Notes: a model not told the origin generated them from the sequence alone. DNA of 64,000 nt from Fimbriimonadaceae bacterium (GCA_019638775.1 JAHBTD010000002.1:558001-622000); one strand, 5' to 3'. Counted from the first letter of the stretch, positions 25,180 through 34,694 are shown. Translations and numbers: made by a program.

Positions 25180-25713
25180 TTATGCGTTCTCTTCGGTCGC
25201 CTCAGGCGCAGCCTTTTCAGCCGGAGCGGCTTCAGCCTCTGCTGCCGGGGCTTCCTCTGCAGCTGCCTCAACAGCGGGCTCTTCTGCAGCGGCTTCTGCG
25301 ACAGGAGCTTCCGCAACCGCTGCCGGCGCTTCTTCAACAGGAGCCGGAGCAGGCGCAGCCTCTTCAACCTTGGCTGTCGGAACTTCCATGACGGACTTCA
25401 CCGACGTTGCCGCCGTGCGCTTGTCGAGGAACTTGTAGTCCTTCTTTGCCGAGGGTCTCTCGCTGAAAAACTTATCGAGAACGCCCGTTTTGTTGAGGAG
25501 GATCGCCGTCGTTTCCGTCGGCTGAGCTCCTTGCATAAGCCAATGCAGGGCGCGGTCCTCGTTGATTTCGATATGGGTCGGCTTCAAGATTGGGTTGTAT
25601 GTTCCCAAATTCTCAATGAAGCTGCTGTTTCGGCCAGCCGTGCTCTTGGCTACCACTACTCGGTAGAAAGGTCGGCCTTTGTTGCCCATTCGTCGCAGTC
25701 TAATCTTTACCAC
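25180..25713 (-). CDS. rpsP: 30S ribosomal protein S16 with long acidic tail
   Basis: Residues 1-85 are a normal S16 (MVKIRLRRMGNKGRPFYRVV, LGTYNP, ALHWLMQGAQPTETTAILL). S16 binds 16S rRNA early in 30S assembly. Beyond about residue 95 the protein continues for some 80 residues of alanine, glutamate and proline repeats (EEAPA, EAAAEE). Typical S16 ends near 80-100 aa, so this 177-aa form nearly doubles the protein. It lies 45 bases after ffh. Confidence 0.95.
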   Translation of the reverse strand: MVKIRLRRMGNKGRPFYRVVVAKSTAGRNSSFIENLGTYNPILKPTHIEINEDRALHWLMQGAQPTETTAILLNKTGVLDKFFSERPSAKKDYKFLDKRTAATSVKSVMEVPTAKVEEAAPAPAPVEEAPAAVAEAPVAEAAAEEPAVEAAAEEAPAAEAEAAPAEKAAPEATEENA

Positions 25714-25758
25714 TGTTGCGTTCGTTCTCCAATTGGTCGGTATTCCCGTTCAAATCGC

Positions 25759-27090
25759 TTATCGGCGTCGGCGCTTCTGCATTTTGTTCTGCATCTGCAT
25801 CATCTGCTTCATGCCTTTGCGCATCTCGTAAAGCTGACGGAGCAGGGCGTTGACCTCTTCAACCGAGGTTCCTGAACCCGTCGCGATGCGCTTCCGCCGC
25901 GAGCCATTGATTATATCCGGATTTGAACGCTCAAAAGCCGTCATGCTGAGGATAATGGCCTCGATTCGGTTAATCTGCTTGTCGTTGACCTTGCCGAGGG
26001 CGTCTTCGGGAATCTGAGCCCCAAGCCCAGGGATCATCTTGAGCACGTTCTGGATCGGACCCATCTTGCGGATGGTTTTGAACTGGGAAAGCATATCGTG
26101 GAAGTCCAGTCCACCGCCCTTTTTAAACTTCTGCTCGAGCCGCTTGGCCTCGTCCTGGTCGATCGCTTGCTCAGCCCGTTCGATGATGCCCATGACATCG
26201 CCCATGCCGAGGATTCGCTGAGCCATGCGGTCGGGATAGAAGATGTCGAGGGCGTCGGTCTGTTCGCCGACGCCGACAAATCGAACCGGAACGCCGGTGG
26301 CCTCACGCACCGAAAGCACGGCGCCACCGCGAGTGTCGCCGTCGAGTTTTGAGAAGATCGCTCCCGTAAGCGGCACGCGTTCGTGGAAGGCTTGGGCAAC
26401 GCTCACCGCTTCCTGGCCGGTGGTGGAGTCCAAAACGAGGAAAACCTCGCTCGGCTTTGTTGCCTTGTGGATGGACTGCAATTCTTCCATCAGTCCGGTA
26501 TCGATCGTCAACCGGCCTGCCGTGTCGATGATCAGCACGTCAAGCATGAGGTGCTGACATCGCTTAAGGGCTTCTTTCGCGATGTCGGTGGGGCGTGATC
26601 CGTCGGTCTTAGCGAAGACGGGCGCGCCAACCTGCTCGCCGAGCACCTCAAGCTGCTTGATCGCGGCGGGGCGCTGGATGTCGCATGCAGCAAGCATCAC
26701 CTTTTTGCCTTCGTCCTGCAAGTGTTTGGCCAGTTTTGCAGTGGTTGTGGTCTTACCGGAGCCTTGAAGGCCGCACATCAGCACGACCGTCGGCGGGGAA
26801 GAGGACCAGTTGAACCGGGTGGAGCTTGTCCCGAGCAGCTCAATCAGCTCGTCGCGGACGATTTTTATCAGCGTCTGGTCGGCAGTGAGGCTCCCATAGA
26901 TCTCCTCGCCGACGGCCTTTTCCTTGATCTTGGCGATGAAGTCCTTGGCGATCTGGAAGTTGACGTCGGCCTCAAGGAGCGCGACGCGGACTTCACGGAG
27001 CATTTCGTTGACGTCGGCCTCATTCAGACGGCCTTTGCGCCGCAGGCCGATAAAGATGTCGGATAGACGCCGCGTCAAATTGTCGAGCAT
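25759..27090 (-). CDS. ffh: signal recognition particle protein Ffh
   Basis: A 443-aa SRP54 GTPase of normal length. It has the helical N domain, the G domain (GLQGSGKTTTTAKLA near 108, DTAGRLTID, SKLDGDTRGGA), and the methionine-rich M domain (MLSQFKTIRKMGP; GSRRKRIATGSGTSVEEVN; KGMKQMMQMQNKMQ). Ffh targets nascent membrane proteins to FtsY and SecYEG. It heads the ffh-rpsP-khpA transcript. No 4.5S RNA gene was recognised in the 294 bases upstream. Confidence 0.97.
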   Translation of the reverse strand: MLDNLTRRLSDIFIGLRRKGRLNEADVNEMLREVRVALLEADVNFQIAKDFIAKIKEKAVGEEIYGSLTADQTLIKIVRDELIELLGTSSTRFNWSSSPPTVVLMCGLQGSGKTTTTAKLAKHLQDEGKKVMLAACDIQRPAAIKQLEVLGEQVGAPVFAKTDGSRPTDIAKEALKRCQHLMLDVLIIDTAGRLTIDTGLMEELQSIHKATKPSEVFLVLDSTTGQEAVSVAQAFHERVPLTGAIFSKLDGDTRGGAVLSVREATGVPVRFVGVGEQTDALDIFYPDRMAQRILGMGDVMGIIERAEQAIDQDEAKRLEQKFKKGGGLDFHDMLSQFKTIRKMGPIQNVLKMIPGLGAQIPEDALGKVNDKQINRIEAIILSMTAFERSNPDIINGSRRKRIATGSGTSVEEVNALLRQLYEMRKGMKQMMQMQNKMQKRRRR

Positions 27091-27384
27091 AGATAGGGAA
27101 GTTTACCGTTTGGCATGTGGATGCTGTCGGCAGATGGTTGGAAGGCGGGGGTCCAACTTGGCAACACCTATTAAAGATTTGTCGGCAACCTGATAACGCT
27201 CCTTTCTTGCCCCTAATATCGCATCAAATCATGTCTCCCTTTGCCAAAAACGCACCGATCTGTATGCTATCCAGGCAAAAAGGCCTGAAAATAGCCCTCA
27301 AAGCAACCTAAAGAGCAAAAAAATCTGTCCGAAAGAGTAGTAAGGAACGATCCTTTCTTGAACTTATATGTAGGTGATATCAAT

Positions 27385-27609
27385 ATGGCGCCCGAAAACA
27401 GCGAAAAGTGCCAAAAAAAGAGCAGCGCTCTTCCGATCACAGCCATCTTATTGGCGGCTGGTCTCGGAATGACGGCTCTGTATTTGGCCAAGAAGTCGCG
27501 GGCGGCCCAGCCGGAAGCACGAGCGGTAGACCTTTTGGAACGCTGCGACCGCGCGGCCACAATGTTGGACCGTCGACTTAGCGACGACTTCTATATTCAC
27601 ACAGCGTAA
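27385..27609 (+). CDS. small single-pass membrane protein, unknown
   Basis: A 74-aa protein with one membrane helix (LPITAILLAAGLGMTALYLA) after a short polar N-terminus and a charged C-terminal helix (DLLERCDRAATMLDRRLSDD). ATG 27385 has AGGTGAT at a good distance; a TTG 27 bases earlier is in frame but less likely. A terminator follows closely, supporting a real gene. The preceding gap from ffh (27091-27384) holds only this gene's promoter region as far as I can see. Confidence 0.6.
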   Translation: MAPENSEKCQKKSSALPITAILLAAGLGMTALYLAKKSRAAQPEARAVDLLERCDRAATMLDRRLSDDFYIHTA

Positions 27610-27629
27610 AGCTCTCTCTATCCCGAAAA

Positions 27630-27670
27630 GCCCCGAACGCCTCAGACGAGAAATCGTTTGGGGCGCTTTT
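27630..27670 (+). terminator. terminator of the small membrane protein gene
   Basis: GCCCCGAACG and CGTTTGGGGC form a 10-bp stem with one G-T pair, followed by GCTTTT. It starts 21 bases after the stop. Confidence 0.8.
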
Positions 27671-27805
27671 CATTGGGAAGAGCCAGATTAAGCAAGTGAG
27701 GCAGTGATAGAGAGAAGAGATTCGAGACTGATATATGTGCCGATAATCATTATTATGACTATTACATACTGAGAGCCGCTTCCCCTGTTGGGATTGCGGG
27801 TGAAT

Positions 27806-28771
27806 TCACTGCCGCGACAGCTTTGACTCGTTCTTTGCGCTGGAATTATCCCTTGTCTTCGACGGCTCGGACTTCTTTGTCGCGGTCTTCTTCTTTTCGA
27901 CTACCGGCTTCACCTCCTTTACAGGTGCGAGCCGAATGTTCGAAGCAAGGAATCCTCCGATGACATCACTTACGGTTTTTATGTTTGCCAGCAGGATTGC
28001 GGCGACGACCAGTAAGACAGCACGACTTCCGACGTCGCGTATAAAACGCTCTGCGCTGCGTGTGGCAAAGGCGGAGCGTCGACTCCGGTCTGGACTTTTA
28101 GGGTAAGGCTGGGTTTGTGAGGCTTCGAAAATGGCCTGCTCGATGCGAGATATGTCAGTATGCTTGGCTTCCGGCAGTGCCTTCACATGATCCAGCAGTT
28201 CGCGCCGTCGGATGATTTCTGCCGTCGGACTCTTGACAGCAAGGTCGGCGCGGTCGTTGAAGACGATCACGCCGTAGACTGGGCCGCCAGTGAGCCTTTT
28301 GATACGGCTGACGTTTCGAGCGAGCTGCTGCGAGTGGCTGCCAATCTTTCTCCATTCTCCAGTATGAAGTCGGCAAGTCCAGCGGTCGCCGTCGCAGCGG
28401 ACAGGCACGGAATAGGTCTTGCACTCAACGACCAGCGTACCGAATGGTCCGAGCAGGAGAAGGTCGATGTCGCCTCCGCTGTCGTCGGGCGTCCAGTTGC
28501 GGATCAGGCAATGGCGATCGTCGAGCGAGCTGATCGCTGTTTCGGCGCGCTTCTCGCCGGACGCACCAAGTCCGCATGAGAAAACACTTGAGGAAAGCCG
28601 ACCAGCGAGAGCCATCGCGCCCAATCCTACAAAGTACAACCAAAGCGGCTGTTTGGTTGTAAAGCCGATAGTCAGCCATGCAATGAGGCCGACAGAGAGT
28701 ATGGCAATACAGGCAATGCCCCGATTGCGCCTTCGTCGCTCTGCCCACGACGGAAATCGAACAACTTTCAT
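27806..28771 (-). CDS. NERD nuclease-related membrane protein
   Basis: A 321-aa protein with two N-terminal membrane helices (residues 18-60), a NERD domain and a third helix near 240. The NERD core shows GDIDLLLLGPFGTLVVECK, the D...E-x-K restriction-like active site, and QLARNVSRIKRLTG with VYGVIVF. The C-terminus is lysine-rich and disordered. NERD domains are predicted nucleases, often near mobile or defence genes; none is adjacent here. Substrate unknown. Confidence 0.8.
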   Translation of the reverse strand: MKVVRFPSWAERRRRNRGIACIAILSVGLIAWLTIGFTTKQPLWLYFVGLGAMALAGRLSSSVFSCGLGASGEKRAETAISSLDDRHCLIRNWTPDDSGGDIDLLLLGPFGTLVVECKTYSVPVRCDGDRWTCRLHTGEWRKIGSHSQQLARNVSRIKRLTGGPVYGVIVFNDRADLAVKSPTAEIIRRRELLDHVKALPEAKHTDISRIEQAIFEASQTQPYPKSPDRSRRSAFATRSAERFIRDVGSRAVLLVVAAILLANIKTVSDVIGGFLASNIRLAPVKEVKPVVEKKKTATKKSEPSKTRDNSSAKNESKLSRQ

Positions 28772-28840
28772 AACTTCCCCAATACTTTTTGTTCGGGTTA
28801 GCTGAGTCGGTTCTGAAGTCTGACGCTATGACATTTTGAC

Positions 28841-29287
28841 TTACTGCACTGAGGCGGTTATGGCTAGTCGTGGAGATTCCCTAATCACAGTCTCAACATT
28901 CGGTGACACCGTGATTGTCGACCCTGCTTCGAAGATAACCCGCTCAATGTCGTTCTGTATTGTGTACGTTTCGGAGTCGATGTCGACCGTAATCGTGCCA
29001 TCTGCGTTCGACGTCCCACGAACCCGAACTGTATAGCTGTTGTATGATTGAACGCCATAGTGACGGCTTTTTGCCGACGTGCCTTCATCCATTGATAGCG
29101 TCGTCGTACAAGAGGGTTTTTCGGGGTCTCCCCACACAACTTTCACTGTCATGCGCTTAATCGTTGCGCTTCGGGCCGCCGAGGAACTATCAGGACGCGT
29201 CTCCTGCGCCGTTGAGTAGGCGTAGAGCCCGATGGAGAGAACGGACACGGCCGTAGCCGCAATCACGAGTGAACGGTTCTTTTTCAT
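28841..29287 (-). CDS. exported or anchored unknown protein
   Basis: A 148-aa protein with an N-terminal signal or anchor (SLVIAATAVSVLSIGLYAYSTA) and a beta-rich remainder (RMTVKVVWGDPEKPSCTTTLS, GTITVDIDSETYTIQND). No family recognised. It lies 69 bases upstream of the NERD gene on the same strand, so both could share a transcript. Confidence 0.6.
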   Translation of the reverse strand: MKKNRSLVIAATAVSVLSIGLYAYSTAQETRPDSSSAARSATIKRMTVKVVWGDPEKPSCTTTLSMDEGTSAKSRHYGVQSYNSYTVRVRGTSNADGTITVDIDSETYTIQNDIERVIFEAGSTITVSPNVETVIRESPRLAITASVQ

Positions 29288-29416
29288 CTATTTATGTGTC
29301 CTTCGTTGAAGATTCGTTAGAAGCTTCTACACGATCTGATGTGTTTCCTTTCATCTTTTAGTTGATTTGAAGCTGCCCGATAGACCTCCCTTGAATCAAG
29401 TAACATCAAGTTTCCA

Positions 29417-30787
29417 ATGCGCGTGATCATGCTCTCCTGGGAATATCCTCCGCGCATCGTGGGCGGCATAAGTCCACACGTCAAAGACCTGTCTCAGCAG
29501 CTTCAAGCACAAGGCGTTGAGGTCCATGTCGTCACCAAGTTCACGCCAAATGCGCCTGATGAAGAGGTGGAGCCAAGTGGAGTTAGCGTACACCGGGTTC
29601 ATCTTGATGCTGAGCCCGACAACTTCGTTCACGAGATTCAACTATTGAATCGTGCTACCGAACGGCGCGTGAGGCGGCTTCTTGAGGATTGGCGACATGG
29701 CGGACAGCCGACGATCTTCCACGCCCACGACTGGCTCTCGTTGGACTCGGCCCGCGAACTGAAGTACGAATACAAACTGCCGATGATCGCCACCGTTCAT
29801 GCAACCGAAGAAGGTCGAAATCAGGGCATCCACACGGAAGTTCAGCGGTACATCCATGAGCAAGAGTACTGGCTCACTTATGAGGCATGGCGAGTGATAG
29901 TCTGCTCCGAGTTCATGCGAGGTGAGGTTCAGCGCTCGTTCAACGTGCCAGAGGACAAGATTGATGTCGTTTTTAACGGGGTTGATGCTGCAAAGTTCGA
30001 CTTCGATTGGCCGAAGCATGAGCGGGCTGCCTGGCGTGCCAAATTGGCTCTTCCCCACGAAAAGATCGTCATGTACGTCGGGCGATTTGTGCGTGAGAAA
30101 GGCATTCAAGTCCTGCTGAACTCGGCAAGCGCAGTGCTGTCGCACAATCCCGACACGAAATTTGTGATCGTTGGCGGTGGTAACAGAGAAAAGTTCGAGA
30201 GGTTCGTGCATTGGTATGGGCTCAGCGATAAGGTGCTTTTCACCGGCTTCATGGCCAATCGCTCGCTCCATCAGCTCTACCGCTGCGCCGACGTTGCTGT
30301 CTTCCCTTCCTTGTATGAGCCATTTGGAATCGTAGCGTTGGAGGGGATGGCGGCGGGCGTGCCCGTGGTTGCCAGCGATGCGGGCGGCTTGCGTGAGGTC
30401 GTGCTTCACGACAGGACCGGAACTCTCAGCTATGCCGATGATTCGGGCTCGCTGGCTTGGGCCATTCAGAGGGTGTTGGATGATCCGGCGAGAGCGAAAA
30501 AGCTGCAAGCGGCAGCAAGCAAGCGATTACAGACCGACTTTCACTGGAAGAACCTTGCTGCACAAACGATCAAGGTTTATGGCCGGGTTTGGGAGGAGTT
30601 TCTTCAGAGCTATTGGACTGAAGAAACGCTTTGGCCCGTCTCTCCAGGGGCTGAAAAACGCGCTGAAGAGTTGCGTGTGCGTGAGAAGGCCGAGATTGGC
30701 TTTGCCCACGAAATTCAGCTTCCTGACCTACCTGGGCCTGGTATCCGCTCCATCGATGATCCCGCGCAAGATGAAGATGATGAGTAG
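29417..30787 (+). CDS. glycogen-synthase-like glycosyltransferase (GT4)
   Basis: A 456-aa GT-B glycosyltransferase. SWEYPPRIVGGISPHV at residues 7-22 is the nucleotide-sugar loop seen in starch/glycogen synthases and GlgM-type maltose-1-phosphate synthases; FHAHDWLS, VFNGVD, YVGRFVREKGI and the C-terminal EPFGIVALEGMAAGVPVVASDAGG (the E-x7-E motif) complete the fold. The acceptor could be an alpha-glucan, which is inference. The last 50 residues are acidic. It is monocistronic and converges with feoB. Confidence 0.88.
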   Translation: MRVIMLSWEYPPRIVGGISPHVKDLSQQLQAQGVEVHVVTKFTPNAPDEEVEPSGVSVHRVHLDAEPDNFVHEIQLLNRATERRVRRLLEDWRHGGQPTIFHAHDWLSLDSARELKYEYKLPMIATVHATEEGRNQGIHTEVQRYIHEQEYWLTYEAWRVIVCSEFMRGEVQRSFNVPEDKIDVVFNGVDAAKFDFDWPKHERAAWRAKLALPHEKIVMYVGRFVREKGIQVLLNSASAVLSHNPDTKFVIVGGGNREKFERFVHWYGLSDKVLFTGFMANRSLHQLYRCADVAVFPSLYEPFGIVALEGMAAGVPVVASDAGGLREVVLHDRTGTLSYADDSGSLAWAIQRVLDDPARAKKLQAAASKRLQTDFHWKNLAAQTIKVYGRVWEEFLQSYWTEETLWPVSPGAEKRAEELRVREKAEIGFAHEIQLPDLPGPGIRSIDDPAQDEDDE

Positions 30788-30839
30788 CTTCCGGAGACTC
30801 CCCACCTGGGTTTGCCGGTAGTTACCTTGCGGCCCTTCC

Positions 30840-33026
30840 CTACCCTCCGATCCAAAGTCCAAACTGATAAATTGCAACTGAGAAGATGTACGCGAGGCCT
30901 GACATGTAGACAAACATGAACAAAGGCCACTTCCACGAGTTCGTTTCGCGTTTTACTGTCGCCAGAGTAGCCATACACTGACAACAAAGTGCGAAGAAAA
31001 CCATCAGTGATATCGTGCTCCAAAGCGTAACCAGCGGCCTGCCGTCGGGCCAAGTCGCCTTTTGAATTGCATCTCGCAAGTCTGTTGAAGTCTCGTCTTG
31101 CTCTTCGCCAAGGTTGAAGATGATCCCCATTGAAGATACAACCACTTCCCTTGCAGGAAACGCGCTTAAGATTGCTGTGCTCAAACGCCAGTCGAAGCCA
31201 GCGGGGGCAAACGCAGGTTCGATTGTTTTCCCAAATCGTCCCAGAAGCGATTGCTCCATCAATTTGCCCTCGACGTGGTGGCTGATCTCGCTCTCCGTTG
31301 CGTCTGGGTAAGCCGTCACGTATGCAGCTTCAAACCGGGCTGCAGTATCTTCGCTGCGTGGGAAGTAGAGCGTCGCCCAGATGACAATGGATAGCGCAAC
31401 AATGATTGTTCCTGCTGTGGTTACAAACAGCTTCCCACGGAAGTAAATTGCGAGCCACACATCACGCCACTTCGGCCATTGATAGGGCGGCAATTCAAGA
31501 ACAAACGGAAGTCGCTTCCCTTTGATCACACCACGATTCAGAAGCCACACGATCGGCACGGCCACAATCAGCCCCAGAAAGTGCATCGCAAAGAGCGTGA
31601 ATCCTGCCCACGCTGGGCCGTACTTGGGCTCGATGAATGCACCGATCAAAAGCAGATAGACGGGAAGGCGCGCGCTACAACTCATCAATGGCGCCACGAG
31701 AATCGTCGCCAAACGACTTTTCTGGTCGGGCATGACCCTTGCCGCCATGATGCCCGGGATCGCGCATGCAAAACTTGACAAAAGCGGGATAAACGCGCGG
31801 CCGCTGAGCCCACACCAGCCTAGGAGGCGATCCATCAAGAACGCTGCGCGGGCAAGATAGCCTGTGCCCTCTAGAATGGAGATGAATAAAAAAAGGATCA
31901 GGATCTGGGGCAAGAAGACAAGCATCGCGCCGACGCCGCCGATCAACCCCTTAACAATAAGGGACTGCACCCAGTCCGGAGCTCCGGTAACCCAACCGGC
32001 GACGAGGTCGCTGAGCCCTCCAATCACGTCCTCAATAACGGTCATCAACGGTCCTGCGAGTGTGTAAATGGACTGGAAGACCAAATACATGACGCCAATG
32101 AAAACCATCACGCCGAAAACACGATGGGTTAGGATGTTGTCGATGCGGTCGGTTAGGCTGCGCATCGGCTTATGGCCTTCGTCAGAGATGACTGCCAGCT
32201 TGACCATTGCTGCCCAGTTGTATCTGCTTGTGAGGTCAAGCGTCGGTTGGTTTAAGTTTTCGGTGGCAAGCTCATCCTTCGCGTGGTGAACGGCCTCTTC
32301 GAGCTCTTGCAGTTCGGCAAGATCTTCAAACAATCCGGGATTGTTTCCAAGCAGTGCCTGCCGAATCTCGAACTTCCCATAGTCAAGCCCCGACCGTGCC
32401 AGCCGTTCTTTCAATGCTGCAACTTTCGTTTCAAGTTGAATCGGAAAACCGATTTCGCAGTTTGCGTGTCTTGGCTCGGCAATGTTCCGCTCAATCGCTT
32501 CGAATAGCTCGCGCATCCCCTTCTTCTTGTGGGCAACGACGGGGATGACGTCAACACCGAGCAGGTTCGAAAGCTTCTGGACATCGACCGTGCCACCCGA
32601 CTGCTCTATCAGGTCGGTCATGGTAAGGGCAACAACAATCGGAAAGTCGGCTTCGGCAAGTTGAGAGAAGAAGAAGAGGTTCCTTTCGAGGTTCCCGGCG
32701 TCCATGACATAGACAATAAGGTCTGGCCGTCTCGAGCCTGGGATTGTGCCTTTCAGTACATCAACGGCAACCAGCTCATCCTCTGAAACGGCGTCGATGC
32801 TGTACAGACCAGGAACGTCAACTGCAGCAATCTCCTTTCCATCAAGCCTGAGGGTGCCCGTAACACTCTCGACGGTGACACCGGGGTAATTCCCTACCTT
32901 TTGGTGAGAGCCTGTTAGGGCATTAAACAGAGTGGTTTTGCCCGCGTTTGGGTTGCCTGCAATCGCGACCAGTGGCTGTCGTACGTCGCGTACAGTCGCT
33001 GTTGAGGTGCCGTGACAGTCGCTCAA
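30840..33026 (-). CDS. feoB: ferrous iron transporter FeoB
   Basis: A 728-aa Fe(II) permease with a cytosolic G domain and membrane gate. G1 is GNPNAGKTTLFNALTG (residues 25-40), G3 DVPGLYSI, with the GNYPGVTVE switch. From about residue 300 there are multiple membrane helices with two nucleoside-recognition gate domains, including CGLSGRAFIPLLSSFACAIPGIMAAR and AFPAREVVVSSMG. It starts two bases after feoA's stop, so the two are cotranscribed. No FeoC-type gene is visible. Confidence 0.97.
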   Translation of the reverse strand: MSDCHGTSTATVRDVRQPLVAIAGNPNAGKTTLFNALTGSHQKVGNYPGVTVESVTGTLRLDGKEIAAVDVPGLYSIDAVSEDELVAVDVLKGTIPGSRRPDLIVYVMDAGNLERNLFFFSQLAEADFPIVVALTMTDLIEQSGGTVDVQKLSNLLGVDVIPVVAHKKKGMRELFEAIERNIAEPRHANCEIGFPIQLETKVAALKERLARSGLDYGKFEIRQALLGNNPGLFEDLAELQELEEAVHHAKDELATENLNQPTLDLTSRYNWAAMVKLAVISDEGHKPMRSLTDRIDNILTHRVFGVMVFIGVMYLVFQSIYTLAGPLMTVIEDVIGGLSDLVAGWVTGAPDWVQSLIVKGLIGGVGAMLVFLPQILILFLFISILEGTGYLARAAFLMDRLLGWCGLSGRAFIPLLSSFACAIPGIMAARVMPDQKSRLATILVAPLMSCSARLPVYLLLIGAFIEPKYGPAWAGFTLFAMHFLGLIVAVPIVWLLNRGVIKGKRLPFVLELPPYQWPKWRDVWLAIYFRGKLFVTTAGTIIVALSIVIWATLYFPRSEDTAARFEAAYVTAYPDATESEISHHVEGKLMEQSLLGRFGKTIEPAFAPAGFDWRLSTAILSAFPAREVVVSSMGIIFNLGEEQDETSTDLRDAIQKATWPDGRPLVTLWSTISLMVFFALCCQCMATLATVKRETNSWKWPLFMFVYMSGLAYIFSVAIYQFGLWIGG

Positions 33027-33028
33027 GA

Positions 33029-33286
33029 CTATTCCACCAGTTCGACCATAAGGCCGGCGCTTTCACGTTTCCGGAGGCAAAGACGATATCCGCGCAAGTC
33101 AATCTCAATGGGGTCACCCAATGGCGCGACTTTGACTACCGTGAACTGAGTTCCTTCAACAAGCCCCATCTCTTGAAGCCGCTTCGCAAGCGGTCCGTCA
33201 TTGGGCACCTGCACGACTTTTGCACGCATGCCCTTTTTGACCTTTGCGAAATCCAACATGGAGGTTGCCGAAGCGTTCACGCTCAC
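33029..33286 (-). CDS. feoA: iron transport accessory protein FeoA
   Basis: An 85-aa SH3-like FeoA. The conserved pattern is present: AKRLQEMGLVEGTQFTVVKVAPLGDPIEIDLRGYRLCLRK. FeoA is thought to modulate FeoB's G domain. GTG 33286 is the chosen start; an ATG 27 bases inside (33259) begins MLDFAKVKKG and lacks a ribosome site. I saw no clear Fur box upstream; the preceding gene's terminator ends only 15 bases before this start. Confidence 0.93.
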   Translation of the reverse strand: MSVNASATSMLDFAKVKKGMRAKVVQVPNDGPLAKRLQEMGLVEGTQFTVVKVAPLGDPIEIDLRGYRLCLRKRESAGLMVELVE

Positions 33287-33300
33287 CTTTAACGTACCTT

Positions 33301-33341
33301 AAACAAAAATGTTCTGTGGGGACCTGAGCCACCACAGAACA
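33301..33341 (-). terminator. terminator of the LolA-like gene
   Basis: TGTTCTGTGG (33310-33319) and CCACAGAACA (33332-33341) pair perfectly. On the minus strand the stem is followed by TTTTTGTTT. It separates the LolA-like gene from feoAB. Confidence 0.9.
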
Positions 33342-33385
33342 TCTTACCAAACTTTACTCTTTTGTCGAGTATGTTTAGTCCTATT

Positions 33386-34141
33386 TTATTTGATCCTGAA
33401 ATATGACTGATCAACCTTGCCGTTGACCTCAGCCTCAACTTCCCAAACAAAGAGAACATCAACCGACTGTCCAGTTGTCGATCCGACCTTTTCGGTTTTG
33501 GCAAACTGCTTCAATTCACCTTGATCGGTGAGATAAAAGCGGTACTGGCCAGTTGAGGGGGTGGCTTGATTGAGACGCCAATCGCCGGTAACGACATGGA
33601 CCTTCTCTTCTTTGTACTCGATCATGCCCTTGTACACAACGGTCTGCCATTGCTGTGTCGCGATTTTGAGGTCTTCGTTTCGGGAGATGAGAATGTCGAG
33701 CGCAGTCGATCGGTCTCCAAGGTTTACGGCGCCAATGCCGTAGATCTCCTTAACGCCAAAATCCTTTCCAAGGGTCTTCGTTCTTTCCGCAAGGCGCTGA
33801 TCTTCTTTTACGAATGGCAGGTCGGGCGCATCGTAGCTAAACGCTTTCCCATCGGAGACGAGAAGCCACGACCGTGCATTTCCGACGTTCTTTTGTTGGC
33901 GAATGTAAATCTTGTTGGGATATTCGTACTGTACGTCTGTGACGATCTTTCCGCTTTGGTTCATGGCGGTGGTCGTGAGCGTGATTCGCCCACTCAAAGT
34001 TTTGGCCGACGCATAATGCGCGAACATCTTCGACAGCAGTTCTGATGGGCTCACTTTCGGCGTTTGGTCGCCGCCTGCTTGACCGCCACCTTGAATTTGG
34101 CCCACCGCAAGAAGCGCCGTGACTAAGACTGTTGTGATCAT
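33386..34141 (-). CDS. LolA-like exported protein
   Basis: A 251-aa protein with a short signal peptide (MITTVLVTALLAVGQ). The remainder fits the lipoprotein-carrier fold of LolA/DUF2092: LLSKMFAHYASAKTLSGRITL, YEYPNKIYIRQQ, LLVSDGKAFSYDA, YRFYLTDQGELKQF. LolA proteins carry lipoproteins across the periplasm; whether this one does is inference. Downstream lies its own strong terminator. Confidence 0.7.
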   Translation of the reverse strand: MITTVLVTALLAVGQIQGGGQAGGDQTPKVSPSELLSKMFAHYASAKTLSGRITLTTTAMNQSGKIVTDVQYEYPNKIYIRQQKNVGNARSWLLVSDGKAFSYDAPDLPFVKEDQRLAERTKTLGKDFGVKEIYGIGAVNLGDRSTALDILISRNEDLKIATQQWQTVVYKGMIEYKEEKVHVVTGDWRLNQATPSTGQYRFYLTDQGELKQFAKTEKVGSTTGQSVDVLFVWEVEAEVNGKVDQSYFRIK

Positions 34142-34148
34142 AAATGCA

Positions 34149-34694
34149 TTACCCTCGTGGACTCCACTTTACATCTTCGACGTTTGAAAGGCTGTTCGCA
34201 ATTCGTGCGATTACGAAAAACCAGTCTGACAACCTATTGATGAATACAAAAAGCTCGGATCGTACTGGCTCTTTTTGATGCAATGACGTCATGACGCGCT
34301 CGGCTCGACGGCATACGCTTCGGGCTAAATGCAAATTCGCGGCTAGCGGACAGCCTGTGGGGAGCACAAAGTTGCGCAAGGGCTCAAGTCTTTCCGTATT
34401 CTCGTCCATCGAGCGTTCCAGCCATTCGATATCGGATTGATCGACTCGGCTGTTGTTGAATTTTGAGCCGTCAGGCGTTGCCAGTTCTGCGCCCACGTCA
34501 AAAAGTAGGTTCTGAATCCGGGCAAGATCGCTATCGATTGAGTTCACTGAGGCGGAAACCCTGCACACACCCACAATAGCATTCAATTCGTCTATCTCTC
34601 CGATGGCGTGGATTCGGAGGCTGTTCTTCTCTACTCTTTGCCCACCAACCAATCCCGTCGTTCCGTTGTCTCCAGTCTTTGTGTAGACCTTCAA
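34149..34694 (-). CDS. PduO-type cob(I)alamin adenosyltransferase
   Basis: A 181-aa enzyme that adds adenosyl from ATP to cob(I)alamin. The start KVYTKTGDNGTTGLVGGQRV is the canonical ATP-binding N-terminus; later RIHAIGEIDELNAIVG, ATPDGS, FVLPTGCPLAANLHLARSVCRRAERV and FINRLSDWFFVIAR follow the family. TTG 34694 overlaps the upstream stop (TTGA), and the longer frame adds 30 residues absent from the family, so TTG is chosen. No cobalamin riboswitch was seen. Confidence 0.92.
   Translation of the reverse strand: MKVYTKTGDNGTTGLVGGQRVEKNSLRIHAIGEIDELNAIVGVCRVSASVNSIDSDLARIQNLLFDVGAELATPDGSKFNNSRVDQSDIEWLERSMDENTERLEPLRNFVLPTGCPLAANLHLARSVCRRAERVMTSLHQKEPVRSELFVFINRLSDWFFVIARIANSLSNVEDVKWSPRG

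Noticed and set aside
27091-27357. Possible 4.5S SRP RNA upstream of ffh
   Set aside because: The conserved GGUCAGG...GGAAGCAGC core was not found on either strand.
27740-27762. GATAATCATTATTATGA resembling a Fur box
   Set aside because: It lies between two convergent genes, away from any start, so it is unlikely to act as a promoter operator.
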